Source of the DNA: Choristoneura fumiferana
Taxonomy: Eukaryota > Arthropoda > Insecta > Lepidoptera > Tortricidae
Length of the DNA stretch: 64,000 bases
NCBI RefSeq assembly: GCF_025370935.1
Contig: NC_133479.1
Location: forward strand, 20,015,495 to 20,079,494
Direction of reading: 5' to 3'
Shown: positions 12,453 to 27,400 of the stretch, piece by piece
Layout: each line of letters starts with the position of its first letter
How positions within the stretch are numbered: position 1 is the stretch's first letter
The notes under the pieces: model-generated
The model's database searches: none
What the model was told of the DNA's origin: nothing
What the model saw: the letters and a program-made list of their open reading frames with translations, nothing else
Program-made: the position numbers and the translations under genes

Positions 12453-15400
12453 GTAAAAAATACAAAAAGATTTCCCGTACCGGGAATCGAACCCGAGCCT
12501 CCTGGGTGAAAGCCAGGTATCCTAGCCACTAGACCATACGGGAGATGGAAGAGTAGTCGAAATTAAACATCTTATTTTATCTATCACATCTGTCTAAAAA
12601 CATCAAATTGCCGCCAAAAAGGAGAAGATTCTTAAGATACCTCTAGAAATGGGATTTTTTTAGTGTGTCCAAAACATTTTTGCCACATTAGATTTCGGTA
12701 TTGATTCGGTTGTGGAAGTCAATGACAGTATTTTCAGTTTGGCTTTACCAAGTTACATTGTTTTCGACATTTCGAATTCGAATGGCTATTTTTAATTATG
12801 ATAATACCTAATGCAAAAGTAAAAAAAATCTGGCTGGTTGGTACTTTTTCTTAAAAACGACCTAAGTAATATAAGGTAATATAAGGCTCGACTAGTTAAT
12901 GCCCAATAGATGACACCCTGCTGTCATCTCTTTTGTTAATGACGTAAGATGAAAAAATACCAACTGTTGGGATGTTGACAGGCACTCGTACGTGTACCTT
13001 AGGTACTCTATTTCCGGTTAAGCGTGTAGAGATGGTAGAAAAGTCTCAGCTATTTACTCCCGCCCTATAATTCTGATTATGCTCAAAGCGGAGCAGCCTT
13101 TCATGACTGCACATAAATTCTCTATTTCAAATGTAAATGAACCAGCGACGCGAAGACAGCGTAATTTGCTGAAGCGCCTAAAGTTCGCTAATGTGCTAAA
13201 GAGTAAGTAAAGTCTAGGAATAAATATTCATGACTGTTTTTACATTCGTTTCGATTTGCATCGTTCTACGGTGTGACTCCCAGCGCCATCTATGAATGAA
13301 GTAGAGTAACTTTATATTCTACGCTAGATGGCACTGTAACAGTAAAACTCTTGATTTATCTTTTTGTGTTTTTATTGATTGATATTGTATTTATGTCCGC
13401 GAACTGTAATTTTGACTTTAAATGCAATACAATACAAAATATTCTTTATTGATCACCAAAAGCAGTGTAGACTATAGAGACATTACAAAAATAGAAAAAT
13501 TCAGGTAGACAATAGGCGGTTTTATCGCTAAAAAGCGATCTCTTCCAGACAACCAATTTCTTTAAATTTGATTTTTCTGCCTATAAACAAATCTGGTTTT
13601 ATTATAACTATACATACTTAGTATCATTTTGGTGATATATCTTAGCGAAAATAGTTTAACAAGCTTTTGTCACATAATGTATGTAAAAAAATATCTTCTT
13701 AATGACATAGTATATTTTATTTCTAAGCTGTCATAAATTTTAATTATGATAAGCACTAAAATTCCAATACCTATATTAATTATCCATTTATACGTATCTA
13801 AGTACTACTTTCATGATATACGAATATTCTTGAGTATTGGCTTAATACTAGACAAGGTACCTCAAGTGGCTTTTTCGGTGTCAAAGCCATACACACGCGT
13901 AGTAGATCTAATTCCCTCTATTTGATTCTAAGTCTATAAAGCACGGCCTCAAAAAAAAATAGTTTCAGGAGCCGGTTCCCATCAAAAGCACTAAACCCAT
14001 CGATTTCGTCCACAACCGGTCAACTCCGCAAAAAACGTTCAATCTGTATGCAAATGTGTGACATGTGGTCCAGCCCCGACAAACTACACGCAAAACCCAA
14101 AACGACTCAAGTGTCTATGAAACTATATGGATGCAAACTCTTTCGGAGTCGAACGGTTCACAAGTTATGCGGAAACTTCTGAATCTATTTGTAAAGACGA
14201 AATTGGAAAAATAACTCAACGCGCTTACAAAGTTCTATTTGACTTGATATACGACACGACTTTAACGCACTCATCATACTTTTTATTAGTTCTTCTATTA
14301 GATGGAAGTTCGGAGATGTAAACACGTTTGCTGGCTATCCTTTGTGGAAGAGACGGGAACATATGGCTGTTAGGAGTTTGTATAGGGGGCGTTTCTGTAA
14401 GGACTTGCCACTGGCTGGCTGGTATTTTGTCTACATTTTTTTTTGTGGTGACTTGTACGCAGGACCAGCCTCGCGCAGACTGGCTGGCAACAAACACTTT
14501 TTTAAATTAAAAACTGACTAGTGATTGACCGAGGATTTACCTATCACCTGGATACTGCTCGTAAGTGCTGGCCTAATTCTGTGTAAAAAAATAAATAAAA
14601 CGGTGAGGCCGAAGAAGTACACTGAGTCAGTAACTGCCTGTTAACTATCATCTTTATTATTTATTGTGTAATGACAAAACAGCAAGAACAATGGCACATT
14701 TCATCTCGTTTCATTTATAAACCAAAAGTTTAACTTCGTCTTGTGATTACCCAGCAATGCCCAGCATTAACATGATAAAAAATGCAGCCGCAGGTAACTT
14801 AAGGGAAACTTGGATAATTTCACATCGCGTTTTAGGGGTAGGTCTGTACAATCAGGCCGCAGGTTTTTCCAACAGCCATAACAAAGCCGTACAGCGGACT
14901 TAACTCCAGCGTTACCTGCCATATTGGCTGTATAATATAGCTCATCCGGAAACAAATTACCGGCCACAGCTGGAGCTACTCCTGAAACTGGGATGATTAA
15001 TATTAAAACTCCGAGATCCGAGTTTTGTTGCCACAGTAGAATAGTAAGGAGTAATACACGTTTATAGGGTTTTTTTTTCTTTATCGAACAAAAGCAGATC
15101 TTACTGTGCAACAATAAGTAATCAATGATATGATGATGATAAATTGAAAATTTTTACAGTTCGCCGTGAATATCGATGTTTCACTGAAAAAAAAAAAGAT
15201 TGCTAACAGTAACAAAAAAATTGGTTGCTTGTAACATAACTCATCATCATCATCATCAGCCTATGTTCGTCCACTGCTGGACATAGGCCTCTCCCATGGC
15301 ACGCTTGCCATTTTGGTCGGGTTTGCTCTAATTGCCACGCTGAACAGGCGGGTTGACAATCGCAGTATATTCACACCGGAATGTCGATGTTTCCTGACAC

Positions 15401-18400
15401 CGGTGGGACCGATATGTACTTGGTAACATAACTCGAGTGACTACAAAACTAAGGCCTACTAGTAAAAGTTAGGTGATGTCTTACAAAATCAGTCTTGCAA
15501 TATTAGCATTATTTTGGTTCCTAATTAGTAAATTTTGGCTAAACGTCAATAGCCTAACTAGGTCAGCTATCCTTTTTTTCAGTGTTGTCGTTTGTTCACA
15601 CACATTGTTTTTGTTGTTATTTGATCACATAAACCCAACTATCGGCACCACCCGCACCACTACACTACAACAGTAGTAGTAGATAGTCTCTTCTTCTTTA
15701 TTCCTTCTTCTTCAGTAGTGTAGTGTTATGTAATACCTTTAGAGATTTCAAATGCCAATAACCACAGCAACATTTTTGTTTCACGCAGAGCTCCCTTGGA
15801 GTGACAATTCTCGCTTTACTGTGGCCCCTCGCTGCGCTCGATCAATCTTGCGAGTCGCAACTCGATAAGCGCACAATTAATATTTACGTGTTTATGCACG
15901 AGCATCGATTTTGAAAATTTGTCTGGAATTTATGAAATTACGCGGTTGGATACTTGGTTAATTACATTTTGAGCCAGTTTTAAGTTAGCTCCTCACGTAA
16001 GTCACGGGAAATTTAGACAAGCGTTTAAATACTCCGCAAGTGCGTCCATGGTTTTTCATTTACCTATTATCAATTTAGCGTTTTAGTTCATGACTTAGCA
16101 ACACCTGCTTCATTTTTTTTAAAGCGTCTGAATGTTGAGCAAAGGCCTTCCTGTCTTTCTGCTACTCTATACTGGTCTTGGTCAAGCTGTCACTCGATTA
16201 CGTGTCCATATCGTCCCGCCATCTTCTTTTCGATCTCCTTTCCTTCGATAGCCATCGCCATGGAACTTATACGGTATGGGTAGTGATTTGAGAAAAATAA
16301 TTGGTAGTTTTGCATAGCGCTCTTAGACGTGCTTGCGCGGACCAAAGTTAACTTAACCCTGAGTTAACGGCTAACTCAGGGCTAAAGTAACGTCAAAATG
16401 TGTGAAATCAGCCAGCATCCTGCTAGGATTAACGACTTTCTTTTTTAACCCTAGACCGTGCAAGCGAACCTTAAACACGTTTATTTCCCCACAGAACAGA
16501 TCCTTTTGTAACATAAACCGACCATTCAGTTCATAGCTACGCTCACCCCATTCGGCCATCTGTGGAGCGGTTAGATTGACCCAAAAACATTTATCTATGT
16601 AGGTATTCACCCTCTAATCCTTTCGCTTCATCACGCACTAATTCGCGACTCATTAACCTGTCGTATCATCGCGGAAAACTGCCTTCCCTGTCGCTCCTTC
16701 TGCTACTACATGAGTTTGAAAGAGATGGATGACGGCAGAGCTGGAATTCAACTCGCTTATGGATTGGAGTAATTTCTGAGCGCGTATTTAGTAATCATGT
16801 TTCAGTTTAGTCTGCTTTGGATGGAGTAGGCTTTGTGCCACTAGCCACGTTTATGCATAATACTAACAAAGGAGCAAACCACACCACATTAGCGTCGGTC
16901 AAAATCATGATTATAAATGCACTGAAAATACTTTCAATATTTTTGGAAATCGCCTTGAAAAATTGTATAAAATGAATGAATCGAAATTGAAATGTAACGG
17001 CTTCTAATCGTTTTGACGACATCACAATATTTGAAGGCAAACAATGGATGGCAAGCTTTGTTTACGGCTGATGATAATCATCATTGAAAAGCAATTATGT
17101 TTTGTTATTTCGAAATTTCAGAGAATTGAGAAGGTCGAGTTACAAAAATACATACTGGTATGTGATGTGCGTGTACTGCTGCTGTTATATTATAGATTTT
17201 CGCTAACTCGAGCCTGCTTGCTGTTATAAGATGAGGGTATGGTGAATGCGATCGCGAACGTATCTAAGAGCGTTAGAGAATACAGCCACCGTATCTTCGT
17301 TCAGTATCAACAAGGGTTTGTCAGTTCGCCGTAGGATGATTCGAAGCTTAATTACAGTGGCGAGTGATTAATGGCAAGCGCTTCCAAATTCAGCCCATCT
17401 CACGGGTTACACTTACTAGCAAACACGTTTTCCAGCTGCCAATACAATACGTTTGTAGAGTACATTGTGTGTCTTGGAGTGGAGACTCTGTGTTTTGTGT
17501 TGTTTGGTGAATATTTAAGTCAATGTGTGGCAGTAATGTTAAATTTTACTGTTGGTTATTTTTAGAAGCTGAAGATGATCCTGAATGACTGCACTGATCT
17601 GGAAACATCCTAATTGTTAGTAAAGAACACACGCTTACTGTAAAAAATGGGAAACTGTGTTCAGGAAGTCTAATTGCGAAGAATTTGCCTCATCCCAGCA
17701 TCCATTAGCCCCGCCATTACTAGTGTATAGTGACCAACAGTTATAAACCAACTTAAAACTAACTTGACGTGAAATTAAGAGTTGGTAACACATTTAATGC
17801 AAATGATAAAACAAAAATACTACTACTACGCGAAGAGCGAATTAATATTTCTATTTCTTTTTGTATTTTGAAAATAAATAAATGTGTCCTGGAAATTATC
17901 CATACTAATATTATGAATGCGAAAGTGTATGTTTGTATGTATGTTTGTCCGTAACGTCTTTCATGTCGAAACGGAGCGATGGATCGACGTGATTTTTGGC
18001 ATAGAGATAGTTTATGGGCCAGACTTTTTATCCCGAATAAATGCACAGTTCCCGAGGGAACAGCGCGCGGTAACCGAATTCTACGCGGGCGAAGACGCGG
18101 GCAAAAGCTAGTATACATATTTAAGACCTTTTATTAACCACATTTAATGCACATAAATAAATGAATGAATTAATGAAAAACGGTAATTGTAGGACATCAT
18201 CGATAATATTGATGAAGCTAAATATACTTTCAATAATTGAATTAAAAGCGGATGTATTAAAATGATAATTTCCAAGAATCAACGATGTTTCTATCTTAAA
18301 TTACATAAACGACTTTTCAAAGTCACCAGTGTAAGTATACATACAGTGCAACGATAGTACGTAGGACACATTATAAATAAGCTGATTAATGCGATCTATG

Positions 18401-21400
18401 CCCCAGTCACCTAACACCTTCGCTCTAAGTAAAATTAATTCAAATAAGCATTTTTTTGCATTTAAAATTAGGTCAGGTAATTTGAAAATTATTATATTCT
18501 TCAATAATCCACCAAAATTTATAACCGCGACAGTAAAATATTTTAAAAATCAGGTGAAATTGCTAATTAATTACTTAAATTAATAATTATTAAAATCCAA
18601 TTTCTTGATAATAATGTGACTTAATAAATCTCATTTTATTTTTTTCCTAATAGAAATTGGACGTAAAGTATTATGAAATAATCACTTGTGTTTTTTTTTT
18701 TTAATTTCTGTTAGATATATTGGTGGATTCAGCTTGCGGGTCTAAAAACTGAATTATTCAAACATACTTTGACAGTAAATTAACTGATTACATTTTTTCT
18801 CATAAAAACACCTATTTTAGGATATTTTTTTTACCATCTTCAGAACCAAAAAAAAAATTAGCCTTATATCGAATTATTTCCAAAAAAACTGTAGAATGAC
18901 CAGGCTACTGACTGAAATCTGAAACGCTCCATCCCCCCTTAAAAACATTTGCCCGACATCGCCTGTGGCATTTCGGACGCCGCACGCAAAGAAGGCTTAA
19001 CTCAAAACGACGCTCACGGAATAAACGAGAAAAGTTTGGGAAAAAACAATGCTTTCGCAAATGCGTGTTGAATGGAGCACGGTGCGGCACCTATCGGGGA
19101 AACAAACAAACAAGTAAACTGACAGATCGCAATTACAACTCCGGCTCTAGCGAGCCGCTCGATGTGGCGGCCAGGATTTTTGCGATTTGGAGAAATTCTA
19201 ACCGACAACCGACATGTTTTAGATTTGGTCTCGATTTTTTGCGGCGTTTGTGCCATTCGTGCAAGAAAAAACCGTGTACTTTGTGTTTTCGTAGGGGGGT
19301 TTGAAATAGTATTTATGATTATAATTTAGTAATAGATCTAGTTAGATTATGTAGTGCAGGCGCAAAAATATTTAAAGCTAATATATTTTATTTTATAATG
19401 TTATTATAAAATAAGTTTTGAAGAAGTTTTATCTTGTGTGACGTGGATGTCCTGTAACAACGTGAAACCATGGTCACCGCTCTCACAGCAAGCGGCGCGA
19501 ATAATAAATAGTAAACGAAACAATACAGCGACGCGAGCGAGGCGGCAAAACACACAAATTCAACTTTAATTATTAAACTTCAGACGACAATGTGGCTTTG
19601 TGGCAAAAACATGAATTGAACGCTTTGCACAAGCGGCCGGATGTCGGGCGCGTATTGGCGCAGAGCGCCGTGACGCGCTGCAGCACCCACTAGTTGCGGA
19701 CCACATTAATTATACTTTAGCTCGCAGCCTTGTATCCCAACTCATGAGCCATTGTTTACTTTGATGCGCGGTGAACGGGATCAAAGATAACACAAAGGCG
19801 TAACCCAGTAGCGATATCGACTTTCTATGTGTAAATATATCTCATTCGGATATTCGATATTTAAGAGCTGTTACAGACAGACTACATTCCAACTGCAACG
19901 TAACTACCGACTGCCGCTTGCCCATATAATTTTCTTAATTTTCTTTTGCATTCGCCAAAGCTGCACACTGGGTGTAATTGAAATGCATGGGAAGATCCAC
20001 CTGCAAAGGTCTTAATGTCCTAATCCATAAAGTTTTGAATTGACATTTGCCTTTATTTGGGTTTATAGGAAACCGAAAGAGACCCTTCTTTACATAACTG
20101 TAAATGAGAGAGCAAAAAAGTTAAAAAAATTGGTATAGAAAGATACACTTCAAAGCCCATTTTTCAATTACTACAATAGCTGCGATTGCACTAAACTGCA
20201 CTTACCTTCCATCCGCGCTGCAAAAATAAGTGTCGGGCACACAATCCCCCCTTCTTTCATACCTTCAATGAAAATTCAGTAAAGCAATTTTAGGATTTCA
20301 TTCCGCGGCGCGCTTCTAGCGCTATTTGCCGGTTGCAACGACCACGAATGAGAAACCTGATAAAAATCCTAGCAAATATCATATGTTCTTATAAATTCTC
20401 ATATGTGACTTGGAGACTGCATAACTCGGAAGTACCTATATAGTTACTTACATATAAAATACTTTACTTACACTGTGTTATCTATGCATTTATTTCTGTC
20501 TCTTTGAAATTGCCGTTTTATTTATCCACTGGCGTCAATTTTATAGGTAAGAACCAAATTAACATTCTTTCACCACGTTCGCAATTTCAAAAGTCGCTAA
20601 TTCAACTAACCCAAATACCGAATTTACCAAATTAAGCTGCATTCAGTGAACCAATCCGGACATTTTTGCGACACCGAACTCACCAATCAGCGCTAACGAT
20701 TCAGAGTCAACGTTCAATACGACGCTGATTCGAAATTTGAAATGTACTGCAAGATCATTAGGAAGTGCAGGACGGTTAGCACCTTCGCTTCCTCAAGCTA
20801 GTCGATGAGTGTGTCTCTTACTTAGTGCCTTAGTTAGAAAGAGACAGTGGAATTAGTCGTGGCAGGTCTTAATTGCTGTGCAAAGAGCGCTGTAATTTGC
20901 AACGACAGTCGCGTGTCTGAATGGCGCCAAATTAGAATGTTGCCAGGCTCGCGTGCAGATTACCGTCCTTAGCCCGAGTTGGCAACACCACCGGATCCGA
21001 ATTAACTAACAAGATAAGACCAAAGTCTACAGTTCATGAAATAGTACTAGCGATTTACAATCTCTCTTGAAATAAAATAAAAAATTACTTATCACGCTAC
21101 TTTATTTCCGGAATGTACTTTTAATATTGAAGCTGTCACCCTCGCGAAGTGCGACGTGCGACTGCAATCCAATTATGAGAATTACGAACAGCGTGAGTGT
21201 TCATTTGCGGCTTTCATAGACATTATTCGATTATGTTCGATAAACGTTTTGCGAGTTGGCTACTACTGATGTTGCCAATGACAGATGCATTTAAAGCTTG
21301 TGCTACACTACAAGCGAACTTGATCGAAGTTTGTCGCAGACGTGAGCTTAGAGAGTCTGAGGCACTTCAAATAACACTATGCATCGTATCTCATACTTCG

Positions 21401-24400
21401 TCATACATCGAAGAACTTTCACGGGTGGTGTAGTGGATACTTTAAACGAAGTTAAGCCTTCTATCCGCCCGCCTTCCCTACTTACTCGTGTAAACTCGCT
21501 GAAGTTTGTTTTTTTGCAGAGCTTCAAGGGATTGATGATTTGAGTAAATATTTGATACCAGTTTCAGCTTGATAGTTCCACTCAATTCAATGGTAGAGCA
21601 AACCTTGGCTTATCGGTGATACTTGGTAATTCGGTGATACTGCGTTATTATCTTATGTTGAGCTCACAATAGTGAAATGCAAGCAATTAAATCGCTGGCA
21701 AACCGGATTTAAGATTTGCGATCATCAAACTGACAGCAGCCATTGATTTATCGATTTTATAAGATAAATAAAGCAGTATCAGTGATACTGTATCACCGAA
21801 TTACCAAGTATCACCGATAAGCCAAGGTTTGCCCTATGTGAAGTTCCCAATCCGCACTGAGCCGTAGTAGTCTAGTTATTTGGGTAGCCTCTTAAGGGGC
21901 TACCCGAGGTTTTCATCGATTTTTGACAAGTTTTGAATCGTATCTCCTACTTTTGCACTACAGATAGAATTATAAGGCAAACGGCTATCGGTTCTCCAAT
22001 CTTATCTCCATTTTTGTATACCGGATTTTGAAATAAATGAAAACACTTATTTCGTATCTCTATTGACGTGAAAGATCTAACATATATGAAATCTACATAT
22101 TTGGGTTCGTCTTTGACGTCTCTAAAAACTGGTTGAGGGTTTTCATTTGAAACTAATTAACACAAAAGTTATGGCCAGAAAACCAGTGTTTTGGCCTAAA
22201 ATTGTTCAACTTTGATGCCAAATATCTCGAAAACAATGAACTTTGAAGTAAATATGGGATACTATAATATATTGCTTAAAGCCGTTGTTGTTAATATAAT
22301 AAGCTACAAAAATCATTAACGAAGGAATTCAGATCGAAGGTCATTGGGGCATGGGATCCCCTTAAGTAGAAGATCGTACGTACGTTAATGACATGTGTAA
22401 GATTTGAATCAGCATTGAATTTGCGTAGAAATAATCCAAGCCCTCTTATTTTAATTGGAAACTTAAGCCCAACACTGGAACATAAATAAACTAGAGGCGA
22501 TGACAAAATTAATCACCCTAATGTACCAATATCATTTACCATCTCGCGAAGACTTCCCAAAGGCGAAAGCGTGTGATGTGACCCACTTGATTAATTACAT
22601 CCCTGGCGAGTGTAATCGCGATGCAAATGGCAATGGCGGCTGCGCAAGCACGCATCAATCATGCCACGGAGTTTACTCAGCCACTTGTTCTTGAGCGATT
22701 ACCAATTTTAGGGGAAGAAACAACAAGTTTCACGGCTGCGTGTATCTTTCTTGCCATAAGTGATATTGATACATGGTAGGGTCTGTGTAAGTTTTTTGTT
22801 ATACCGTGTTTGCTTGATTTCATAATCTGTAACTGAAGCAATGTCTTGCATATCATTATTTTAATTAAAAAAGTTTAGCGTTACAATTGCGTGGATATGA
22901 CAAAATTTTGAAGTAGTCAACATCAGTTTTGGAGCATAGAAAGATCTATAAAATACTTTCTTCTTTTTCTTTTTATTAATTAGGGAGTGGAGCCGCTTGT
23001 AGATCAATTAGAGCTCCACAAACGCTCATTTCTTGCTGCTGCATGACATCTTTCAACAACATCTGAAATATAATTATTGTTACTACATCTTGTAAGATAC
23101 CCGATGCTACATTGTCTTAACATCTTCATCTTATGCCGTTTCACAAATAGAAATTGTGGTCACAATTGCGATCGTTGGCAAGCTTAATCGGTCCAGCTAG
23201 AGTAGTGCGTCCCTTTACTACATTCTCTTTTTTTCACTTTAAATCCACACAGCCTGAACCATACTCTATTTAAGATTTTACTTCTGTAACAAAGCCTGCA
23301 GCCAGCATGCTATTAAAAGTTAGATCGCCTGTGCCTGTCACGCCAGGCCACATCATTACCTTGTCGGTACACTTGGCTCAGAAACTCGTAATTAACGGCG
23401 TATCACACCATCGACAGCTGACTGTACGGAGTTGAATCATTTAGAACTCAGTTAATGTGTAATCAAGCTAACTTAACTTTTGAAATTCTGTAACTTTTAC
23501 TTATTATGATGCGAATTTAGCAATTGTCAAAATGTAGTTGAAGTCCGGAGAATGCCTACCCCAGGCTACATTATACATTTTAAACTATCTATGTTATTCA
23601 ATCATTAGGAATAATCGAATTAAGCACAGTCACGCGAACTGAACAATTAATTTTATTAAACAAACCCTTTTAAAACACCAAAAATACCACGATATAGATA
23701 CAAATAAATCCTGTTTTTCGTTGTGTTTGTTTGGCTATTACTCTACTACAGAGAATTCGTGTAATTGTCATTAAAAATATTCAGATTGAAGAGTAAATTT
23801 TCGTAAGTTAAAAAAGTTAGCTTGCCATACAAAATAAACATCCGTACCAAGTTTCATCGAGTCAATTCGGTCTCTGAAAGTTGATGAAATTCTACTTACC
23901 TACACAATTTGATTCGAATCGAACACACAAACATTGCTTTCGTATTACGGCTTTGGTCTAGGATTGATTCAGAATTACTGATTGCGTTTGCTCTGCTTAC
24001 GTTGTACATTACAAAGACAGCTGCACTTTTCATGTATCGTCTCTTACAATAAAAGGATTCTGTTTTCGTCTTATGGTTCCACTACATTCCATGTGCAAAC
24101 CTATTCTCGACTATTATCGACGAATTTGCATGTCCACGGCAATATTGCGTGTTTTTTTCCTGAAACTCCTCGTGAGGTATTTCGTAATTCTTTGACACCG
24201 TAAAACCCTCATACTTAGACCCATTTCTTGTCAACTTTAACATTTTGACATTCGTTTTATGTAAACAGAAACTTACTACGAGTACCTACCTCTACTTTAT
24301 CAAAAAGAGTGCAGGTCTACGAAACGTTTTCTTGGTTTTATCGTGTAATCCCATTTAATTCGGCCATGTCACTCAATTCAACGCCTGGCATGCGGCGCAG

Positions 24401-27400
24401 AAATCCCGTAATTAGCTTCACACGACAGCTAATTCAATTACGGTGCTGATCAGTGTCCGCAGGAAAAAAAACCAGTAGGGCTGAATGCCTCGCCCTCCAA
24501 AAGGACGTATGACCGACCAGTCACGGTTGTTTGGGATGTACGTCGTTATAGATCTACGAAGGTGTCCGAGAAGCCGGGCAATTATCAGCTGTCTCAGACA
24601 CGTGTCGAAGGCTCGAAGAATATTAATGCTTGTTCCATAGATTCTTGACAAGACTTGACTAGAGGCAAGACTCGACAATAGTGAATTCGGGAGCTTTGGT
24701 CCAAACCAAATTATTCGAAAAACTTTGATACCATGAAAGTTTTTCTTAATAACATAGTTATAAATAAGGTTTGTATTTTTAATCTTCTTTAGACGTTGGC
24801 GCTTTAGATAAATTTGACACGGTCAACAGATGAAATACACACATAGTCCCAGTTAATTTATTAATTATCTGGAACTGTTTTTAGTCGTAGTCTCGGCTCA
24901 TATCTGAAAAGTCGCACGCGATATAAGCGTAGTCCAGTAAAAATAAAAGAACAGAAAAGAAAAACAGGTAGTTTTCTGTAAATAGCCTTACTCAACGTAT
25001 CTTATTTCTAGATTGTTAATTATGCCACGTTTATGACACGATTTATAAGAACCACCCCGCGGTTTTTGTGGAATCTTTTCCCTTTCCTGTCACATTCACA
25101 AGTCGAGAGCATGAGTTGGTAAGTTGACGCAGCATTTTCCTACCTTTCAGCGTCTTGACAAAAAAGAGGTTTTTGCTCCAACAGCCTCCATTAGTAACAT
25201 CTGGCGACGACAACATCGAGATGAGATTAATATCAAATTACCAGAGGTGCTAGCACGGAAACCTTTATCCGACCAGCAACAATATCCGACCTGCTCACTC
25301 CACAGGGACCTGATAGGGGCGGGTGCTTGGAAACCACGGTAATAAGAGCATGCTAGGAAGGAGTGTTTGTACAGGGCTATTGTTTCGCGCTTATGATAAT
25401 TAGTTATTCCGATAAATTCATCATGAACCAGCTTTTGAGCGGTGGTTAGGCGAAATTTTGTAATTAAGCATAACAATTAAATTAAAATGTAATTTTATTC
25501 TTTACAAAAATATGTATACTTACGCTCCATACGATGGTATAAATATTACAAGCTTCTGATTATTATAATATATGCTGGAGCAAATTACGGGGGAAAATCC
25601 TGAATGTAAATAAAATTAAATATTGGCTTTTCCCTTCTTTGCTCACTCGAGAAGACGCTTCTCCGCAGCAGATTCTTTGCCGCCGCCGTGTCTCCGCGAG
25701 CCAACCAAGATTGATGATATCACGCAAAAATTCACGACACAGGATCAGGGCACAGCCACAGACTTAAATTAATCACGCCGTCGGGTGATTAAATGCCTTG
25801 AATGTGCGACTACCCGCGATTGTGCGATAATTTGCCAATAAATTAATTACTTCCCACAATCCCGATCGGAGAGTCCAGAGACCCTCCTAATCTCATTGGG
25901 GGTCTCTCAACAACTTTGTTTCTATAAACATTTTGTTTTTAAGTAGATTTTGGGCTAATCAAGTCTATTTGAGATTATTGCGCTGTTTGGCAAACATTTG
26001 ATGATCATAATTGCATTGGCTTACTTATCGGCAATATCTGTCAATAGGTACCTACTTATTTAAGTTCCCTAAAGCAAGGGCCTCCTTACATGTATTAAGT
26101 GTTCATTATAAACATTATGCATTATTAATCAATTAAAGATAAATCAACTGTTTTAGTTAAGTATTAAAGAAACCTACACACATAATATTATAAAAAAGAA
26201 GTCTTGTCATTTTTCCTATCCTACGAAACCGTAGAACATGCTTAGGTAACCCCATATTAGTGAATGCAGCTTCTGATATTACAGATTAACATTCAGTACT
26301 GGCCTTCTTTAAAATGACCACACGGGGGCCCTACGTACCTACTTTAGTTACAAGAAAAATATTTAATTTTCATTGTTAATGACATTCCCTTTTTTACACC
26401 CCGACCCCCTAAAACCCCGCCTAAAGACTCCAAAAGACCCTAAAATAGCTCTACCATTCCTTTATTATGCGATGTTACCAGTCTATCATTGCATCAGCCT
26501 GCTGTAATCAAACGGATTAGCTTTTCCTGAGCGTGTAAGCGTCGTGATTGAATTTGGAGTGAAACAATTTGGTGGACACGCGCGGGGCGGCGCCAGCGAC
26601 GGTGAGCGACTCATTTCAATGGATTTACTTTACAGCAAATAGAGATTAACTAATGCAGTGAAACTGATTAGTTCATTTATCATTGATTAACTATTTCACA
26701 GTCACAGTCGGCTGTGAGATTTAGAACGTCTTGAAGTACTCTCAATTTGTGACAGCGGCACAGGATGAAAATTAGGAAACCCATTCATGTATTTTTAGAT
26801 GTAGACCGACCTGCAACTCAAAGGAGGTATAACTTCAAAGAGGGAAACTTCGGGCTAGTTTGAATCAGTCCAGTTATAACAATATATTGTGTGAGCCGGG
26901 CTAGTAGAGCAACCCCCGCGCCCCCTGGCGGCACTCATCAGTAACTGATTGCCCATCAAGTGCCGCTACAACTTTAATAGATTTTAGCGAAGCGCTCCCG
27001 CTACCTAACTTGTACTGTAGCTTTCCACTTGGCTACTTGCTACTTTAGACCAATTAGTAGTTGAATGGGGCCTGACTTCGTTTTTCACTTCGTTTATTCC
27101 TAATTCCCCAACAAAGAGCCAAGCAAACTGTGGTGGTGTCTCTTCGGTTCACGCGATTACTATTTCGAAAGTAAAAACAGTCAATGTTAATCATTGACCA
27201 TATTATTGACGTCTGTTCTACGTATGAATGGCTTAGCGAACTGTAGGCCTCACGAATCTGTATTTCATCCCCCATGGCTCCACCATTTTGAAATATTTCC
27301 AAAAACTAAATCGATAAAAAAGCCATTATACTTGAATAATTTATTGAATCAGGCGTTACTTTGCGGAGGTCCATATCAATGAACTAAAATAATTTCCTAA

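Larger units (their letters stand above)
12544..21345. other. Intron 1 of the gprs-like gene, first part
   Basis: No coding exon is seen. It holds LINE-tail fragments (13425-13520, 15238-15430) and a dispersed repeat (17902-18112). GC-richer patches at 18930-19220 and 19440-19760 could be regulatory but have no decisive motif. The minus-strand ORF of 115 codons at 14767-15114 shows no domain and is probably chance. Confidence 0.6.

Noticed and set aside
14767..15114. Minus-strand ORF of 115 codons in intron 1
   Set aside because: No domain, signal or neighbouring exon supports it; composition is that of the surrounding intron.
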